A stretch of 64,000 nucleotides of DNA from Pycnopodia helianthoides (GCA_032158295.1 CM063262.1:3567394-3631393); one strand, 5' to 3'. Shown: positions 11,522-24,658, numbered from the stretch's first letter. Notes: generated by a model from the sequence alone, not told the origin. Made by a program: numbers and translations.

Positions 11522-13572
11522 CTTATACATGTACACAGCATATAGAAATCCACACAGTCCTTACATGGTCCTTCCAACACAGTGCATGTGCCCACTGGAA
11601 GCGATACCACTTTACAAAAAAAAGTGTGACACCGCACACAAAATAACATTACCCTCGCATGCCCCGTTTCGCTCCCTGAGGAACCCCCCCCCTCCCTCCC
11701 TCCTCAAAAGAAAGAAAAAAGTCGGTTGAGGGAAATGACCCGTACTAATAGTACTTGTACCTCTTGAATGAGAGAGGGGGGTGACCCTATTCCATATCCG
11801 TGACGTATTTCCGTTTGGGGTCATACCGTGAGGGAAAGTTGACGAGACCTCAAGCGGTCCTGAAAAAAAGATGTTGGTCCCCTCCATAATTTTAAAGTCG
11901 TATCTCGATGCAAATAATAGTTGATTATTATCGCACTAATGCCCAGTGGTAGGACAGAGTTTTGTCTATACTGGACATTACCCCCCCCCTTCCTCCTTCC
12001 TTCCTCCTACCTAACGTCTATCAGGGGACTTGAGTTGATAATCTGATATCTTGAAAAGCAATGATTGATATAGATTACGAGACTCGCGTGAGCGTGCCCG
12101 ACCCCCATGACCGAGAGACTGCAAGGGCCGGGGCCCGGGGGCAAGCCAAGAAAAACAGGCCGCTCTGGCTGGGCTGTCCAACGTTTATTTTTAACCGCGT
12201 GTCACCTTGTTTTCCAACAAAATATCATAACAAATTATTAGATTTATTGACAGGTTTTCGCACCGTTGGACATGTTGTTACAATTTAAGATGTTTTTCTG
12301 TGGCGGTCTGTGTGTGTCCCCCGTTGGTGAGCACAAGGCAGTGGAGTAAATACGATAAGATGAATGATCAGCTTTTTTATTCGGAAGATTTAGGCGGCAC
12401 GCTTTCAATATCCTCTATTCACTGTTTATTTAACCAGATTAAGTGTGCAATCCATTTTCTGTCACTGAGTTACGTCATATAGGCTGAGTGAGAACCTGGC
12501 CAATCGGAAGGCCGGAAGCAAAATGCTGCAGTTGTCAACCTCGTGCCCAGGGTCTGACTCGTAGAATTAATGGTTTCATTTCCTGATGAAATGCTACAAA
12601 CACTTTGATCACAAATTATAAGAAGACGACGTCGGTGTGCGTTGACTGGAAATAGAAGCGACATTGCATCGCATACAGTCGTCTCCAATATGTAAATGAG
12701 GTGACGTTCTTATTTTTAGCCGGCTGTAGCTACAACACACGCTCATCGTGTATGACGTCACAATATTCTAATTAATACTTAATGGGCTTTTAACAGGGTA
12801 GCTTATCACATTTTAATTACTACGTTTAGACCAGATTTAAGGAAAACTTCGTCAGTACCAAGTCGACAGTTTATTATAAATTTACGAAAACTCATACAAT
12901 TTACGGAAACGCGTACATGGGCACGGGACCAGAACGAGGTTACAATCGAAGTAGGTCGAGCCCCTGTATAATGATCCCCGTAATTTAAAAAAGTAACAGT
13001 TGTGTCAGGCCTGCATATATTGTACTTGGCGTGATGTCAGTGTGTTTGGCTGTTCACCAGGCGAACAAGGTATAGTCATGCCAAGAACAACCATTTGGCT
13101 TCGTGAAATTGTCGTGACGTTACTTGTAGGTTCGATGCCTAATCCTTTGACCTATCAACCAACAACAACCCCCCCCCCCACCTCCCCACCCAGGAAAACC
13201 TCTCGTTTTGTTTCTTTGGAGGCCATAAGTATCATGACTAAACGAAGATTAAATGTTGGGGAAGAGATTTAAGTTTAACAAAAATGGCAAGATTTAGCGA
13301 GGATGTGGGGTGCAAGATAAGAACGGGGTGCCGTCATACCAGGTTTATATCCCGGGACGTGCAACGTCAAGAATGTTGTCGAAGCGCTAGCCCAACATCT
13401 GACGTCACACTTCGAAGCTCGTGTTTTACGCCAGAGACCGGCTTCGAGCATTTGGAGGGAATCCTGACAAACGCACCTTTGACCTCGCATCCCATTGCGG
13501 TCTTGCAGATAGGGGGACCAGTCAGACAGGGGACCAGTAGCAGTGACCATCTCTTTTATTAATAGACCGGTG

Positions 13573-13601
13573 CCTGTCCTTATCCTTGCGGATAAGGACA
13601 G
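13573..13601. other. Short perfect hairpin
   Basis: ctgtccttatcc and ggataaggacag around a 4-nt loop. No other signal nearby. Confidence 0.6.
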
Positions 13602-14399
13602 CGGACTAGTCTATCGAAGCGCGGACTGATGGACGGTGACTTTGAATGCTACCGCCAAGCGGCGGTCAACTGCCAGGTTGGTGACATACACGATGTACGA
13701 GAAGGGGGTGGGGGGGCTCAGGGTGGCCAGTTGGATTTCAGATTCTGTTTGTCGGGCCTGGTTCACCTTCCCAAAATATTGGTTCTATTAGTGTAAAACT
13801 ATGGACGCGGTGACTGACATTTTGTCGTTAAATCTCTTTAGTTTTTAGAGAGTCTTCTATATCCGAAACTATTGGGATGATGTCAACACACTCTGCAATG
13901 TCCCCACACTTTATATTAACACTCATGTTATAATATCTGAAATAAAACGTTTAAACAAGTTTAACCCTCTACTGTCAGTGACTCTTGGCAACATTTTCCA
14001 GTGATTGACCAACCATTTGAACCATTCGACTTCCAAGTGTGTCGTGGCACAACTGTGCACAGAACTAATTGTGTACTGTGTACATGCATTCCCTCATGGT
14101 ATCATATTCAGGCTGCATAGTTGATCTATCATTCAAAATCACTTGAATGTATTGATGTCAACAGCAAGAGGTTAATACACAATTCACAGTTCTTCAGGCA
14201 CACCGTGAACTGGTCCTTTACTAGCAAGAACCGTTGGGCCCTGAAAAGTGCCGGTTGTTCTCATCGTTTCGGCAGGTAGGTGATGTACATGTACATATCT
14301 ACGATGGCCCTGTAGCTGAATATCTTTCTCATGACATACTCCTACTGTGTTCCAAAAGCCCATGCTGGTATCATCAAAGGCACAATTCCCCTAAATATT

Positions 14400-14548
14400 T
14401 CCCCTTCCCGCCCGCGATTTTTTTTTTCTGCAGCATACTTCGTCAATACAGTCAACAGTTAAGAGATAGGCTGTTCTTCCCAATCTCTTAACTGTTGACT
14501 CCATAGCCGACGTGTGCTGCAGAAAATAAATTTGCTTCCCGCCCCAAT
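14400..14548. repeat. Foldback sequence
   Basis: Inner arms agtcaacagttaagaga (14450-14466) and tctcttaactgttgact (14484-14500) are perfect. Outer arms ttctgcagca / tgctgcagaa and cttcccgcccg / cttcccgcccc are not all inverted. Confidence 0.6.
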
Positions 14549-15954
14549 AGTGTGTGCTCTATAGTCGTAATAAGGACTTAGACTTTCCATGGTCCCTCAA
14601 GTTTGACCCAATCGTCTACATTTTTGCATTCAATAACCCAGTTCCACTTATTTGATTGATCGGCTAAAGTTAAAAGTCCCCATGCTGCTTTGAGTTTTTG
14701 TTCACATTTTTGTTTTCTTTTTTAATTATGTTTGTAATTTTATTATTTTTGTTTTATTTTCAAATTTTGTTCGGGGGGGGGGCTTCCTTTTAAAGCTCGA
14801 CACAAAGCAACCCCCCCTTTCCACTTTTGTTCCTCACTCACAGTGATGGACGGTAAACATAACACTTGCGTTTGATGGCGTGTTGGGGTGTTTTGTGTCT
14901 GGTTTTTTTTTGGGGGGGGAGGGGGGTTTCTTTATATGAAACCCAAAGGATTAGATCCAGTCATGTACCGGTCCTTTAAGTTCTTATATTAGTTCTTTTT
15001 CAGGGGGTGGGGGTGTTTTAATTGTTGTTATTATTTGGGGGGGTACCCCCCTACTTCTCATGGGTGGTTTTAAATGCATTCGTGTAAAACAAATATAAAT
15101 TCTTTAAAGATTTGTGTTTAGATTTCAACTTCCCAGTTAATGATTGACCTATGAAATGCGAATACGGGGGAATTTTTGGTGTACCTTTACCTTTTCGTAC
15201 CCGGGGACACTTCGTGCCTTTTAAAATGCACGAAGTGACTTTGGACACTTTGTACCCTGGACACTTTGTACCGTCAGCCGAGTCACTTCGTATACCTTCA
15301 TACAAAAAACTTGTGAATCTCTCTACTTTACAACGGGAAACTAGTTTTTTTTCTTCTCGGTGCCCCGCGAAGAGCGGGGTTTCTCACTTCGAGGCCAATT
15401 ACAGCACTTAATTAAGAAAATATCACCAATTACTCCAGCGCACTTGTCTGACAAAAACAGCCCCTTCAAACATTTCGCAGTCTCTGTTTACAGTTTGTTA
15501 GGTTATTAAAGTACTTGCCGACGCTTGCTATTCTGGTCTGAAGGAGTAATTTGCACTTCCCTGGAATGACGGTGTGATATTGTCGGACATTGCAACTGGT
15601 TAGTTTCCTTTTGGGTAACTCGGTGTGTGGATTTTTATTTATCAGCAGCGATATAACTTTATGTAGATGTTTATTATAAGATTTTTGATTGAAGAAATAA
15701 AATGGCTCAATGCAAAAAAAATATTGCATTATTGTTACATTTTTTGTTGCTAGAATTACTTTAAAATAAAAACAAGCCCCGAATTGGCGGATACGGCTGT
15801 TGCTATGGGTGTTGCTATGAGGGCAGCCCAAGCCTCAACGTTTGTTAACGTGGTCAGCCAGCCGCAGCTGCCATTTTGTATGTTGAGCTTAAAGACACCA
15901 CCACAACTACTTTGTAATAATATTTCTTCCGTGGTTAGAAAGACGACTTGTATC

Positions 15955-16256
15955 AGGGTATACCTCAACCAGGGTATACCTCGATCAGGGTTTACCTCAA
16001 TCAGGGTATACCTCAATCAGGGTATACCTCAACCAGGGCATACCTCAACCAGGGTGTACCTCAATCAGGGTATACCTCAATCAGGTTATACCTCAACCAG
16101 GGTACCTCAATCAGGTATACCTCAATCAGGGTATACCTCAACCAGTGTACCTCGACCAGGGTATACTAAATCAGGTATACCTCAACCAGGGTATACCTCA
16201 ATCAGGGTATACCTCAATCAGGGAATACCTCAACCAGGTACACCTCAATCAGGGAT
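15955..16256 (+). repeat. 16-bp minisatellite
   Basis: Unit TATACCTCAATCAGGG, about 19 copies with substitutions (aatc/aacc) and 1-3 bp indels. Confidence 0.9.
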
Positions 16257-16456
16257 AACTCAATCTGGAACCTTACTTTGTCTTCCATCTCCACAGCCTC
16301 AAACCTGTTCAAGTTCTTCAGCTGCGCCAGACTTCTATTACGTGTGGACGTTCGTTTCACTTCATTCCATTTCTTCATCTTGTTTGCGAGGGTTGACCTT
16401 CATAAAAAGAGAGTTATAGTCTTAAAATAGTCAATAAATAAAGAATAAAGACTGTG

Positions 16457-16841
16457 TTAAAGACACTGGACACTATTGGTAATTGTCAAAGACCAGTCTT
16501 CTCACTTGGTGTATCTCAACATATGGATAAAATAACAAACCTGTAAAAACTTGAGCTCAATTGGTCGTCGAAGTTGCGAGATAACTATGAAAGAAAAAAC
16601 ACCCTTGTCATACGAAGTTGCGTGCTTTCAGATGGTTGATTTCGAGACCTCAAAATCTAATTCTGAGGTCTCGAAATCAAATTCGTGGAAAATTACTTCT
16701 TTCTCGAAAACTATGTCACTTCAGAGGGAGCCGTTTCTCACAATGTTTTATACTGTCAACCTCTCCCCATTACTCGTTACCAAGTAAGGTTTTATGCTAA
16801 TAATTATTTTGAGTAATACCAATAGTGTCCACTGCCTTTAA
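16457..16841 (+). mobile_element. MITE family A, copy 3
   Basis: Same termini as copies 1 and 2, about 385 bp. It keeps the central inverted segment (ttcgagacctcaaaat / attctgaggtctcgaa). Confidence 0.87.
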
Positions 16842-17295
16842 AACACTTTCGAACATTATAAAAAACATTGGTACGTCGATATTATGTGGCATCATTGTAT
16901 ACCCCCCCCCTTATGTATTAATGGTATTTGTGTTCTGTGAATCTCTCTTCAGATGATTATGATTATTTTTTATTTTTTTATTGTTTTATTTATTTATATA
17001 TATAATACTTTTTGTTTGTTTTTTTTTGTTGTTGTTTTGTTTTTTTTTTTGGGGGGGGAGGGCTCCCTCTGCCACATGTCAGATATGCACCCTACACGGG
17101 GTACATCATAATGGGATAGCCTTTGTATAGATTTTAGGCAAAATTGTGACACTACTTGAAACTTTTTTTTCTAGAAAACAACCTTATTTTGATTTTGATT
17201 GTAAACTACTGCTCTAATTTCATTAATTGGTTTAAGTGGTTCTCGGCTGTCGACCTGTCCATTGTCCATTGTTTCCTTCGTTCCAATAGGGAAGG

Positions 17296-17605
17296 GGGGA
17301 AAAGCGTCTTCATCTTCATCTTCGTCATCTTCATCATCGCCTTCAGGCTGCATTCATCCTTTTCGGGATGAAGCCCTCCTCCAACAATGTCTTCTGTCAC
17401 TTGTCATTCTACTCCATGTTGCCGTGTTCACGTAATGTGTTGATTGCATCTCCCCGTTTCTTTTCTGTCTACCTCTTCTTCTAATTGTCTTGCCTGACCT
17501 TGGTTGCCACTATGCGATTCCTCTTGACCCACCTGAGGGGCTCTACCTTCTGGTGAAGAGCCCCGCCCATCTCCAGTTCATTTCCTTGTCTTCTCTCTTA
17601 ATTCT
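17296..17605 (-). pseudogene. Degraded 3' end of a non-LTR retrotransposon (RT C-terminus)
   Basis: Reading the minus strand with frame changes gives MNWRWAGLF, then WQPRSGK, RRGRQKRNGEMQS, ATWSRMTSDRRHWWRRASS, and finally a GAT-rich run encoding D/E. This matches the usual C-terminal pattern of RTE/Jockey-type LINE ORFs (WAGH, W.PR.GKR.RGR, TW...A.DR..W...EEAF) followed by a short trinucleotide tail. Stops and shifts show it is dead. The clade assignment is uncertain. Confidence 0.6.
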
Positions 17606-18180
17606 GATATCTTTGACCTTCGTTTTTGACATGACATTTTGAGTCATCATCTAATGATTATAACTATATGTCCACATTAGCCCCTTTTTCAGCCGTATTA
17701 TGGATTATTAAGTATTGTTGCACAACACTGTTTTGTAGTTTTCTTGTTGTGTTGTTGTTGTTGTTTTTCTGTCTTTCTTTCTTTCTTTCTTTTGGCTTGT
17801 CGACAGTTTGGAAATAAAAGTTTCATCTACAAAATGGCCCGAAGTACTCGTTTGCATTTGAAGACAAAGGTATACCATAACTTTCTAAAACCAGACAGCT
17901 TGATTATTATGAAATTCAAGCAGTACCAATCCTCAAGAAAGATGCATCTTCCAAATAAAAAATGATATCAAAGTCCAGAAAATAGGAATTCAAGACCCGT
18001 AAATCGCGGTTTCTAATTTCAATTGCCACATTAAAAAATTGCCGTGATTCAATTGCCGCAATCTAACACAACCACATACACATGAACAAAATCACTCACG
18101 AACTTCTATTTGTGGTTTCCACTAAAAATATGACGACAAAGTTCATGGTTAACAAAGCTGTAAAGTTACGCATTATACTT

Positions 18181-18300
18181 GCCTCTGACGAAGGTCCAGT
18201 TTGGATCGAAAGCTAAGGCCATCTCCCCTTACTAATACTGTGTTATTTATAAATATATGCTTGGTTTGTTTGTCCTTTTCATTCAAGAAAATTCATTTGA
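18181..18300 (+). repeat. Dispersed repeat with hammerhead-like core, copy 1
   Basis: CTGACGA (18185-18191), a 6-bp stem with 3-nt loop, and GAAA (18208-18211), followed by gctaaggccatctcccc. The same arrangement occurs inverted at 34538-34580. Confidence 0.45.
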
Positions 18301-18358
18301 AATGGAAGAGTCCCAGCACGGATTTTGTGAAGATTCATGGAGTGTATTTTTGTTGCAG

Positions 18359-18440
18359 ATTCACTGGGCGCTGCTCGTCTTCTCAGCGGGCTAATTACCA
18401 GATGCTAAGTGACAATCGATCCCCTGGGTCTATCGATTAG
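18359..18440 (+). CDS. Possible terminal exon, unknown product
   Basis: A good acceptor (tgtatttttgttgcag) is followed by FTGRCSSSQRANYQMLSDNR and SPGSID, then TAG. The composition is typical of a C-terminal tail. No upstream exon with the required phase is visible, and the sequence just upstream belongs to a dispersed repeat (18181-18300). Weak candidate. Confidence 0.22.
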
Positions 18441-18611
18441 ACGTTTCACTCAAACCGTTCTTGACTCGGCCCTAATCCACCAGACAGCGTCCGGTGATGT
18501 TGTGCGGGGCGCACGTTAACACCTCCCCCGTGACAACATCCACGGGAGCTGTGTGGGTCGCGGTGGAGGGGGAAGGGGTTGCATCGAGCTGCGAGGCCCC
18601 TCTCTGGTTGG

Positions 18612-18647
18612 GATAGATTACTCCCCGAGTGCCGGGGAGCTTCTATC
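18612..18647. other. GC-rich hairpin
   Basis: CTCCCCG-AGTGC-CGGGGAG with outer GATAG/CTATC pairs. It sits in an unusually GC-rich 250-bp block (18470-18720) within an AT-rich region. Function unknown. Confidence 0.4.
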
Positions 18648-19502
18648 GTGCGGAGCAGACGGTGGTGGTGTTTGGGGGCTGATTGACGAGGTCACTGCAC
18701 TCTTTTGGGTATCTTAGCTTGGCTTCACGTATAATCTGAATCACTTTTTTGTATGGTGTGATAGAGGATGTCGACACACACATGACATTGCGCATTTTGA
18801 GTTCCCTAATGAGCTTCCTACTTCATCAATAGAGGGCGGTGGATACGTCCGTAGCCGGTACAAGTCAAGTGCCTCCATGAGGCCACTCGTACCCCAGTCA
18901 GTGGAGTAACTAGAGGTGACAGAAGCCCCCCCCCCCCCGCTAGAACTCTTGCCCACCCCCACCCCAATGAGATCGAAAACAAACACAATGAATCGTTTGC
19001 TATAATTAATGGCCCCATTGAAATAAGAACAATAATAACTATCGCCCCCGCTTGACCCCCCTCCCCCCCCAACAAAAAAAGGTAATAAATAAATAAATAC
19101 AAATATAATTGAAATTTCTGGTTAGGCTACCGACTCCAATTCCCTCCCCATTATCACCCTTAGTGTTCTCGTAAACTGAAACGCTTGCGCTAAAGAAGCT
19201 GTGGACAGGCAGTTGCCCCACCCAGCCTTCCCCCTTCTCTAAGCTTCTTTTTCTAGGCTTCTTATTAATCCAAGAAACCTAGCCAGTTATTTCGTTTTCT
19301 ATACAGAGGGAAAAGTGAAATCATTACATGTAATCGTGAGAGTGGAGATCAGAGTGTGACCACGAACAACAGTTTAATGGTACATATTTTAAAACGCATC
19401 ATAGAGAGGCTTTTCTGAAGGGCAAGCAAAGAAGGTAGGAATTGTACTTGTGGGGTGTTTTGACATTGTGGGGTTAACTCCACAATGTTTTTAGGTTCTG
19501 GT

Positions 19503-19640
19503 GTATCCAATCTCCTTTCTCCCCCCCCCCCCCCCATACAACGAATTGTGTAGAAATTTTGTCTTATAGCGCCCTCTTTTGAATTTACTTCCTTCAGCCA
19601 ATTTTAATGTACAGTGAGGGAATAAACCCACAGGGGTACA
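19503..19640. mobile_element. Family L element, second copy (diverged)
   Basis: Shares the poly-C tract, the ccatac.acgaa.tgtgta stretch, tagcgccctcttttgaat and cttccttcagcc with the element at 25990-26173. Confidence 0.55.
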
Positions 19641-19651
19641 CAAAAAACGTA

Positions 19652-19712
19652 TGAGTAGTGGTGGTGATGGTGGTGGTGGTGGTGGTAATGGTGGTGGTGG
19701 TGGTCAGGTGGT
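19652..19712 (+). repeat. (GGT)n trinucleotide run
   Basis: Interrupted GGT/GAT/AAT triplets; the minus strand would give a His string. Confidence 0.85.
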
Positions 19713-20261
19713 GTTGGTGGAGTTTCCAATGTGGTTTTGTTTTGATTTCCTGCAGAACTTGCATATTCTAGTACCCACTTGGATTTACCTAAATGTTGAA
19801 AGGTGTATAGAGTAAAAAAAATACAAGTGTCAACTACTGGGGGCGCTATTGACGTTACACGGAATGAAACGCTGGTGACCGATACCCAGAAACAAGACAA
19901 TTCCTGATGCTAATCATTATTACAATGTAAAGATTGAGTTAAATCGATAATTTCAGAACTTGTTTCTACTAGGCACGATAATTACTGTATACTTCCATGA
20001 TTACACCAAGTATATTATTGGTGGGTTGGCAGGCTTTCAGTCAGTGTTTGAATACAACTAATTTGTCAATCGTGGCCAAGTTGTTGACGGGCCACCCTGT
20101 TTTCATGTATATTCTGTGACAATTTTCTCGAAATAAGTCAAATATTTGTATGTTTTGTACATTAAAATATGGCCCCACGATAATAATCATAATTAACAAT
20201 TTAAATAATGGATTTTGCAACTTTTTGATATACAATTATAAAGTCGCTCGATTCGCACCCA

Positions 20262-20412
20262 AGGCATTTCCAAACCAAGGCTTGCATGGGCTCCGGCTCC
20301 GGGCTCTGTATAATAATGCTTGAAACACCATAAGCAAGTTGTACACTGCTCCGAAATCGATAACAGAGCCGGAACCCAAGCCGGAGCCACAGCCGAGGTT
20401 TGGAAAATGCCG
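20262..20412. mobile_element. Foldback element related to family H
   Basis: ggcatttccaaaccaaggct at the left, gaggtttggaaaatgcc at the right, with ggctccggctcc / ggagccacagcc arms inside. The end sequence differs from copies 1 and 2 but the GGCTCCGG core is shared. Confidence 0.5.
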
Positions 20413-20909
20413 AAATTTGTTTTGTACCCATGTCGTTTCGTACCCAGGTCGTTTTGTATCCCTAGAACAACAAAATGCTTCCAATTGGAATCATAGAACA
20501 ACAATAGCAATGCCAATCATTCTGTGTCATACAATGTCCAAAAATGGCTTCTTGTAGATCAATATGTGATAAGATTTCTTCTTGTGTATTTATCTTCCCT
20601 CAGTTGGCTGACGGCCATAAACTATTGTTAACTCACCAACAGATTTAAGAAGTTGAAATTACTTCGTCAGTAAACAGCACGGTCGCCATCTTGTGGTGGT
20701 CCCAAACGGTCGAGAGCGTGTGAGTGGTACACACGCAGCTGTGTACCAGCGACAGACTGTCCACGGAGCACGTGATTCGAATGATCTTCACAAAGCATGG
20801 TGGGGATGGTCGTGCGTCGACCGTTGTGTGTACAAGGTCCTTTCTGCTTCTGTTGTTGGAATACTGCGTTGGTAAACGGGTGACCGTGATACCCATACGG
20901 GTGTTACCC

Positions 20910-21022
20910 ATCAGTGTTGTAGATCTCGAGACTGGTCTCGGTCTCCCCCTCCCCCTCGGACCTCCTGGTCTCGGTCTCGGTCTCGGTCTCGGACTCCCAG
21001 GTCTCGACTAACAACACTGATA
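20910..21022. repeat. Foldback element J2 with GGTCTC repeat
   Basis: cagtgttgtagatctcgaga at the left and gtctcgactaacaacactg at the right are inverted, with a short (ggtctc)n array between. The termini match J1 although the internal repeat is different. Confidence 0.65.
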
Positions 21023-21846
21023 CCCATACAGATGTAGTAATGACAGCATTTGACATTGTAAACACATTGTGGGTTGACCACAAAGCAATCACAGTTTTCC
21101 AATCGGAAGAGTCCAATACATAGACTGTTTGGTCCAAAATGTTCTACTATCAATGGTCATTGTCTGCACTGATCTTATAGACCCATCCAAAGAGTTGCTT
21201 TCTGTAATGGCGTCAGTGCATACTTTTGACATCTTGCGGCGGCGACGGCGCTATACGATCTTTACTAAACAGCAACATTACTTGAGGTTCGAAAGCTGCC
21301 TTGCGCTGCGGTCCAATGCACAATGACGCAACACGTATGACGTAATCGGACGTCATCATCTTTTTGTCAATGAGTGGCAATTTTCACCTGGTTTGTTGGG
21401 GGTTTTCCCCACTGCAGGTTCGGTCCCATACTTAAACATGTATTTATTTGCCAGCTCTTCTTCTGGCAATCTATATATGTAAAAACGATGTCGCTTTGAA
21501 CGATCTAAGTTTTAGTTTTTAGTAAACTACCACTAATTATTAGCTAATTTGTTTATATCTTTTTTTCTTTCATTTTACTGTAATTTTTACAGGCCTGTGG
21601 TATAGTAGTAAGCGACAGTTGACGGTTGATGTGCTTGAGTATAGTAGGCCCGAATACATCAGTTTGGAACTATGTAGGTTTCAACGCACAGTGCAGACAA
21701 CCCGTCAAATGTCGTCAACTCTGTTTGGGGGTTTTGGAGTGTTTTTTTTTTTTAAACTGAGTTTTGATTTTTAGATATATTTCTTTTGACCCACTCACGG
21801 TTTCGAACTTATTTTTTCTGCTAATATAAACATTTGTATATTTTAG

Positions 21847-22188
21847 TTAAAGGTATTGTACACTTTTGGTAACAGCTCAAAATCAGTGTCCACATTTTGT
21901 GCGATTAAACATATGCATGAACAAACAAACCTGGGAAAGTTTGAGCTCAATTGGTCATCGAGGTCACGAGAAAATAGTGAAAAGAGATCTTATGTGTTTT
22001 CTGTTTTTTCAAATTATCGCGCGCGATAATTACTATTGTTTTACTCATTTCTCAGAAACGATAGCATTTTAGGCAGAAATATTTTAAGGAACCCTTTCTA
22101 CCATTACTTACTTTAAATCATGTAAGTTATGTGTGCATCTGTGAACATTGTGTTTTTCGATCTTACCAATAGTGTACAGGGCCTTTAA
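21847..22188 (+). mobile_element. MITE family C, copy 1
   Basis: TTAAAGGTATTGTACAC at the left, AGTGTACAGGGCCTTTAA at the right. The centre is the palindrome ttatcgcgcgcgataa. About 342 bp. Confidence 0.85.
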
Positions 22189-22393
22189 TGTTTGACTGAA
22201 TTAGTTTAGAATTGTTTAATAATTAGAACATAATTCCACTGTTCACTTCGCCTATTATTTCATTCCTTAATCATCCCCTTTTGGGATGAGCAGACTGGGC
22301 TGCCAAATAAGCAGCGCACCAAGAACACCTTCTGCCCCTCATAGGTACTTGTTTACTCCTGGGGGAAGAGAAGAAATTATCATTCAAATCATT

Positions 22394-22554
22394 GGCCCTT
22401 TTTCGAATCCACGGCTTCGGCTCCGGATTGGGCTTCAGGCCCAGATTTCTTGTCTGAAGCCCTGACCGCAAAGCATGCGTAAGTTAAAATAACTGAGGGA
22501 GCCTAGCCAGCCTGAGCCGATTTTTTAGCCGAAGCCGTGAATTCGAAAAGGGCC
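22394..22554. mobile_element. Foldback element family H, copy 1
   Basis: ggccctttttcgaatccacg at the left and cgtgaattcgaaaagggcc at the right form an inverted repeat. Inside are ggcttcaggcccag and a second gaagcc-rich arm. Confidence 0.75.
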
Positions 22555-24197
22555 ATAGTGAAGTGTCTTGCTAATGGAGACAACTAAACTTACGTTTTAT
22601 CTCATTGTAATCATGTTTCATTCCATTTGTTAATACTTATTTTGTAAACTGTAATTTTGTTTGTTGTTATTTTTGCCTGCTTCCCTTAACACTAATAATA
22701 ACGGGATCTACAATTGGCTGGTTATCTCATCTCGACTTGTAAAAAGCTAATATATAACACAAATCGATAAATGTTTTTTTTTATTTCAATTTATTCAGTC
22801 GTTAGTTAAAGTGATAAAGTGTTCAAAAGTGTTACTTAACAATACAAAAATAGTTGAGGTGGATGATAATAGTTAGTGTCAAAATTATAATATAATTATA
22901 GTTTTAGAAAATATAACCAACACAATTATTTATAAATATTCTACAGTATGATAATAATAAGAATATATTACATTTCAATAATTAGTAGATATACATAAAA
23001 CAATAATATTGTACACTTAGTGCCAAAGATTCATAGTTTATAGCTAGAATGGGACGGTGGCCCAAAAGACCCTTGCATTGCCGAAATCTTTGATGAAATG
23101 ATGTGCGCGCGTAAAAGGCTATCATAGGCCGAGAGTTGTGCGCAGCGCGTACACCCGTGCACTTAGTCATCGTCTTTCATCAAAGATGGTGGTCAGTGAC
23201 GTCATATGCAATCCATCTATTACCAAGTAAGGAACCGCACATGTGTGCGGTAGTCTTGTGAGAGAGTATCACGTGTAATTCAAATATCTCGGGGAGGTTC
23301 TAGAGAATCATTTGAAATGGGGGGGGGGGGTGCCCATGGATTATACGTGCATGTGCCATCAAGTTCATTCATTCATTCATTCATTCATTTCTTTTATTTG
23401 TCTCAAATCGTGGCCCGGAGCCAAATTCAAAGACAATAAACATAAAAACAATAATAGTAATAAAAAAAGAAAGTAGAAGAAAAAAAAAAATAGAAAATAG
23501 CAAAATGCTAGGCAGAAAAACATACAAATTATCGTAAACTAAAACACAAACCAGGGAGACAAAACATACGCTAAGAAAAATCACGCAGGGCGCATTTAAA
23601 ATGTTAATGAAGTAAGGTTATATCTTTAGTTCTATATAATATTGCCGTAAAATCGCACCAAACCATCTAGATCTGACACTGCTATTACACTCGTCGATGT
23701 TCCCTAGCAGACCTCTGCCTGCTACCAATGTTTCCGAGATTGAACCTATTATAATTAAATGTGTATATGGTCATAAAAATATATTGGTTTATGTCAACTT
23801 AATGCTGCTTTACAGGCCAAATTATCAATAAGGATAAAATAAAAGTCACCTGTGAAAGTTTCAGCGTCCCTACAGTGTCAACTTGTTGCGAAAACAGCAA
23901 AGAACTGTCACGGTATTTTCATCAAGAACGTCCAATCCATGTTCGGCGAGATGACAGCGGGTACCAACCGCATCTCTGGCTGCAGCATTCATAAACGGAC
24001 ACCACGTAAATGTGAATCTCCAAAAAGTCGCCCGAAGGCGATCTGCAGAGATTCAAATCATTCTACATACTTTTGTTGATTTCTAACAAACGGGAGCACT
24101 TCAGACCGAATGATTACTTGATCACCATCTTTATAACAAGTATAGGCTTTCAGGTAAAGTAAACGTCTTGTTGTTTGTGCTTTTTTCGGGGTCATCA
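22555..24197. other. Intergenic, AT-rich
   Basis: A (TTCA)n run (23367-23390) precedes a T/A-rich segment (23390-23580) that could be a retroposon tail. No gene seen downstream of the cyclase 3' end. Confidence 0.45.
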
Positions 24198-24407
24198 CTA
24201 GTCTTGTTTGGCGACGTTCATTTTGTTTAACTTTAGTGCGATATCGCAACACGAATTACTAGAGAAGAGATATCTGTATCACACGAACGTCTAGATCCAG
24301 TTTTTTAGACTTGCTCAGTCATTCCGAGTCAGACTCGATCCCAAACAGCCAATGTAGCGCCATCTACCGGTGGCTAATACAAAAACAGCGTCGCCAATCA
24401 AGACTAG
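24198..24407. mobile_element. TIR element family F, copy 1 (3' flank of GUCY1B2)
   Basis: Begins CTAGTCTTGTTTGGCGACG and ends CGTCGCCAATCAAGACTAG. A perfect 7-bp direct repeat GTCATCA flanks it on both sides (24191-24197, 24408-24414), the expected target duplication. About 210 bp, no coding. Confidence 0.82.
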
Positions 24408-24554
24408 GTCATCACCAAGGTATGATCTTACCTTTTTACCAATAACGAATTCATTACGATTTTATAATTCATTGTTACGAATTTATAATTCATTTTGAAA
24501 AAAAAAAGTATTTCGATTTGACGAATGAATAATTGGTCTAACTCCATGGTGCGA

Positions 24555-24645
24555 CTGTACGACTCCGGCTACGGCTATGGCCGGAACGCCAAAAAGTTAT
24601 ATATTGTTATTTAAGAGTCAACGGTTATAGTCGTAGCCGGAGATT
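24555..24645. repeat. Short foldback in the GUCY1B2 3' region
   Basis: gactccggctacggctatgg and tagtcgtagccggag face each other across about 50 bp. A related pair (gtggctacggcttgaacgct / cggtcatagccatagtcgct) lies at about 29022-29090 in intron 7. Confidence 0.5.
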
Positions 24646-24658
24646 CATTAATTCTTTT

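Larger units (their letters stand above)
11522..15954. other. Intergenic
   Basis: Poly-C tracts at 11686, 11981 and 13170, hairpin at 13573, foldback at 14400. Around 15200-15300 the phrase ggacacttcgt/gacactttgtacc recurs four times. Several frames of 70-90 codons overlap on both strands, as expected by chance. Confidence 0.5.
18445..20261. other. Intergenic
   Basis: GC-rich block with hairpin (18470-18720), family L relative (19503) and GGT run. No gene seen. Confidence 0.5.

Noticed and set aside
11071..11649. Long open frames on both strands (QDQHV, SWTCW, VLDML repeats)
   Set aside because: They are translations of the 15-bp array in each frame. No start context, splice site or non-repetitive coding flank.
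17802..17871. Possible short exon FGNKSFIYKMARSTRLHLKTK on the plus strand
   Set aside because: Splice-like ends (gtcgacag, AAG|GTATAC) but only 21 codons, and its end phase does not fit the candidate exon at 18359.
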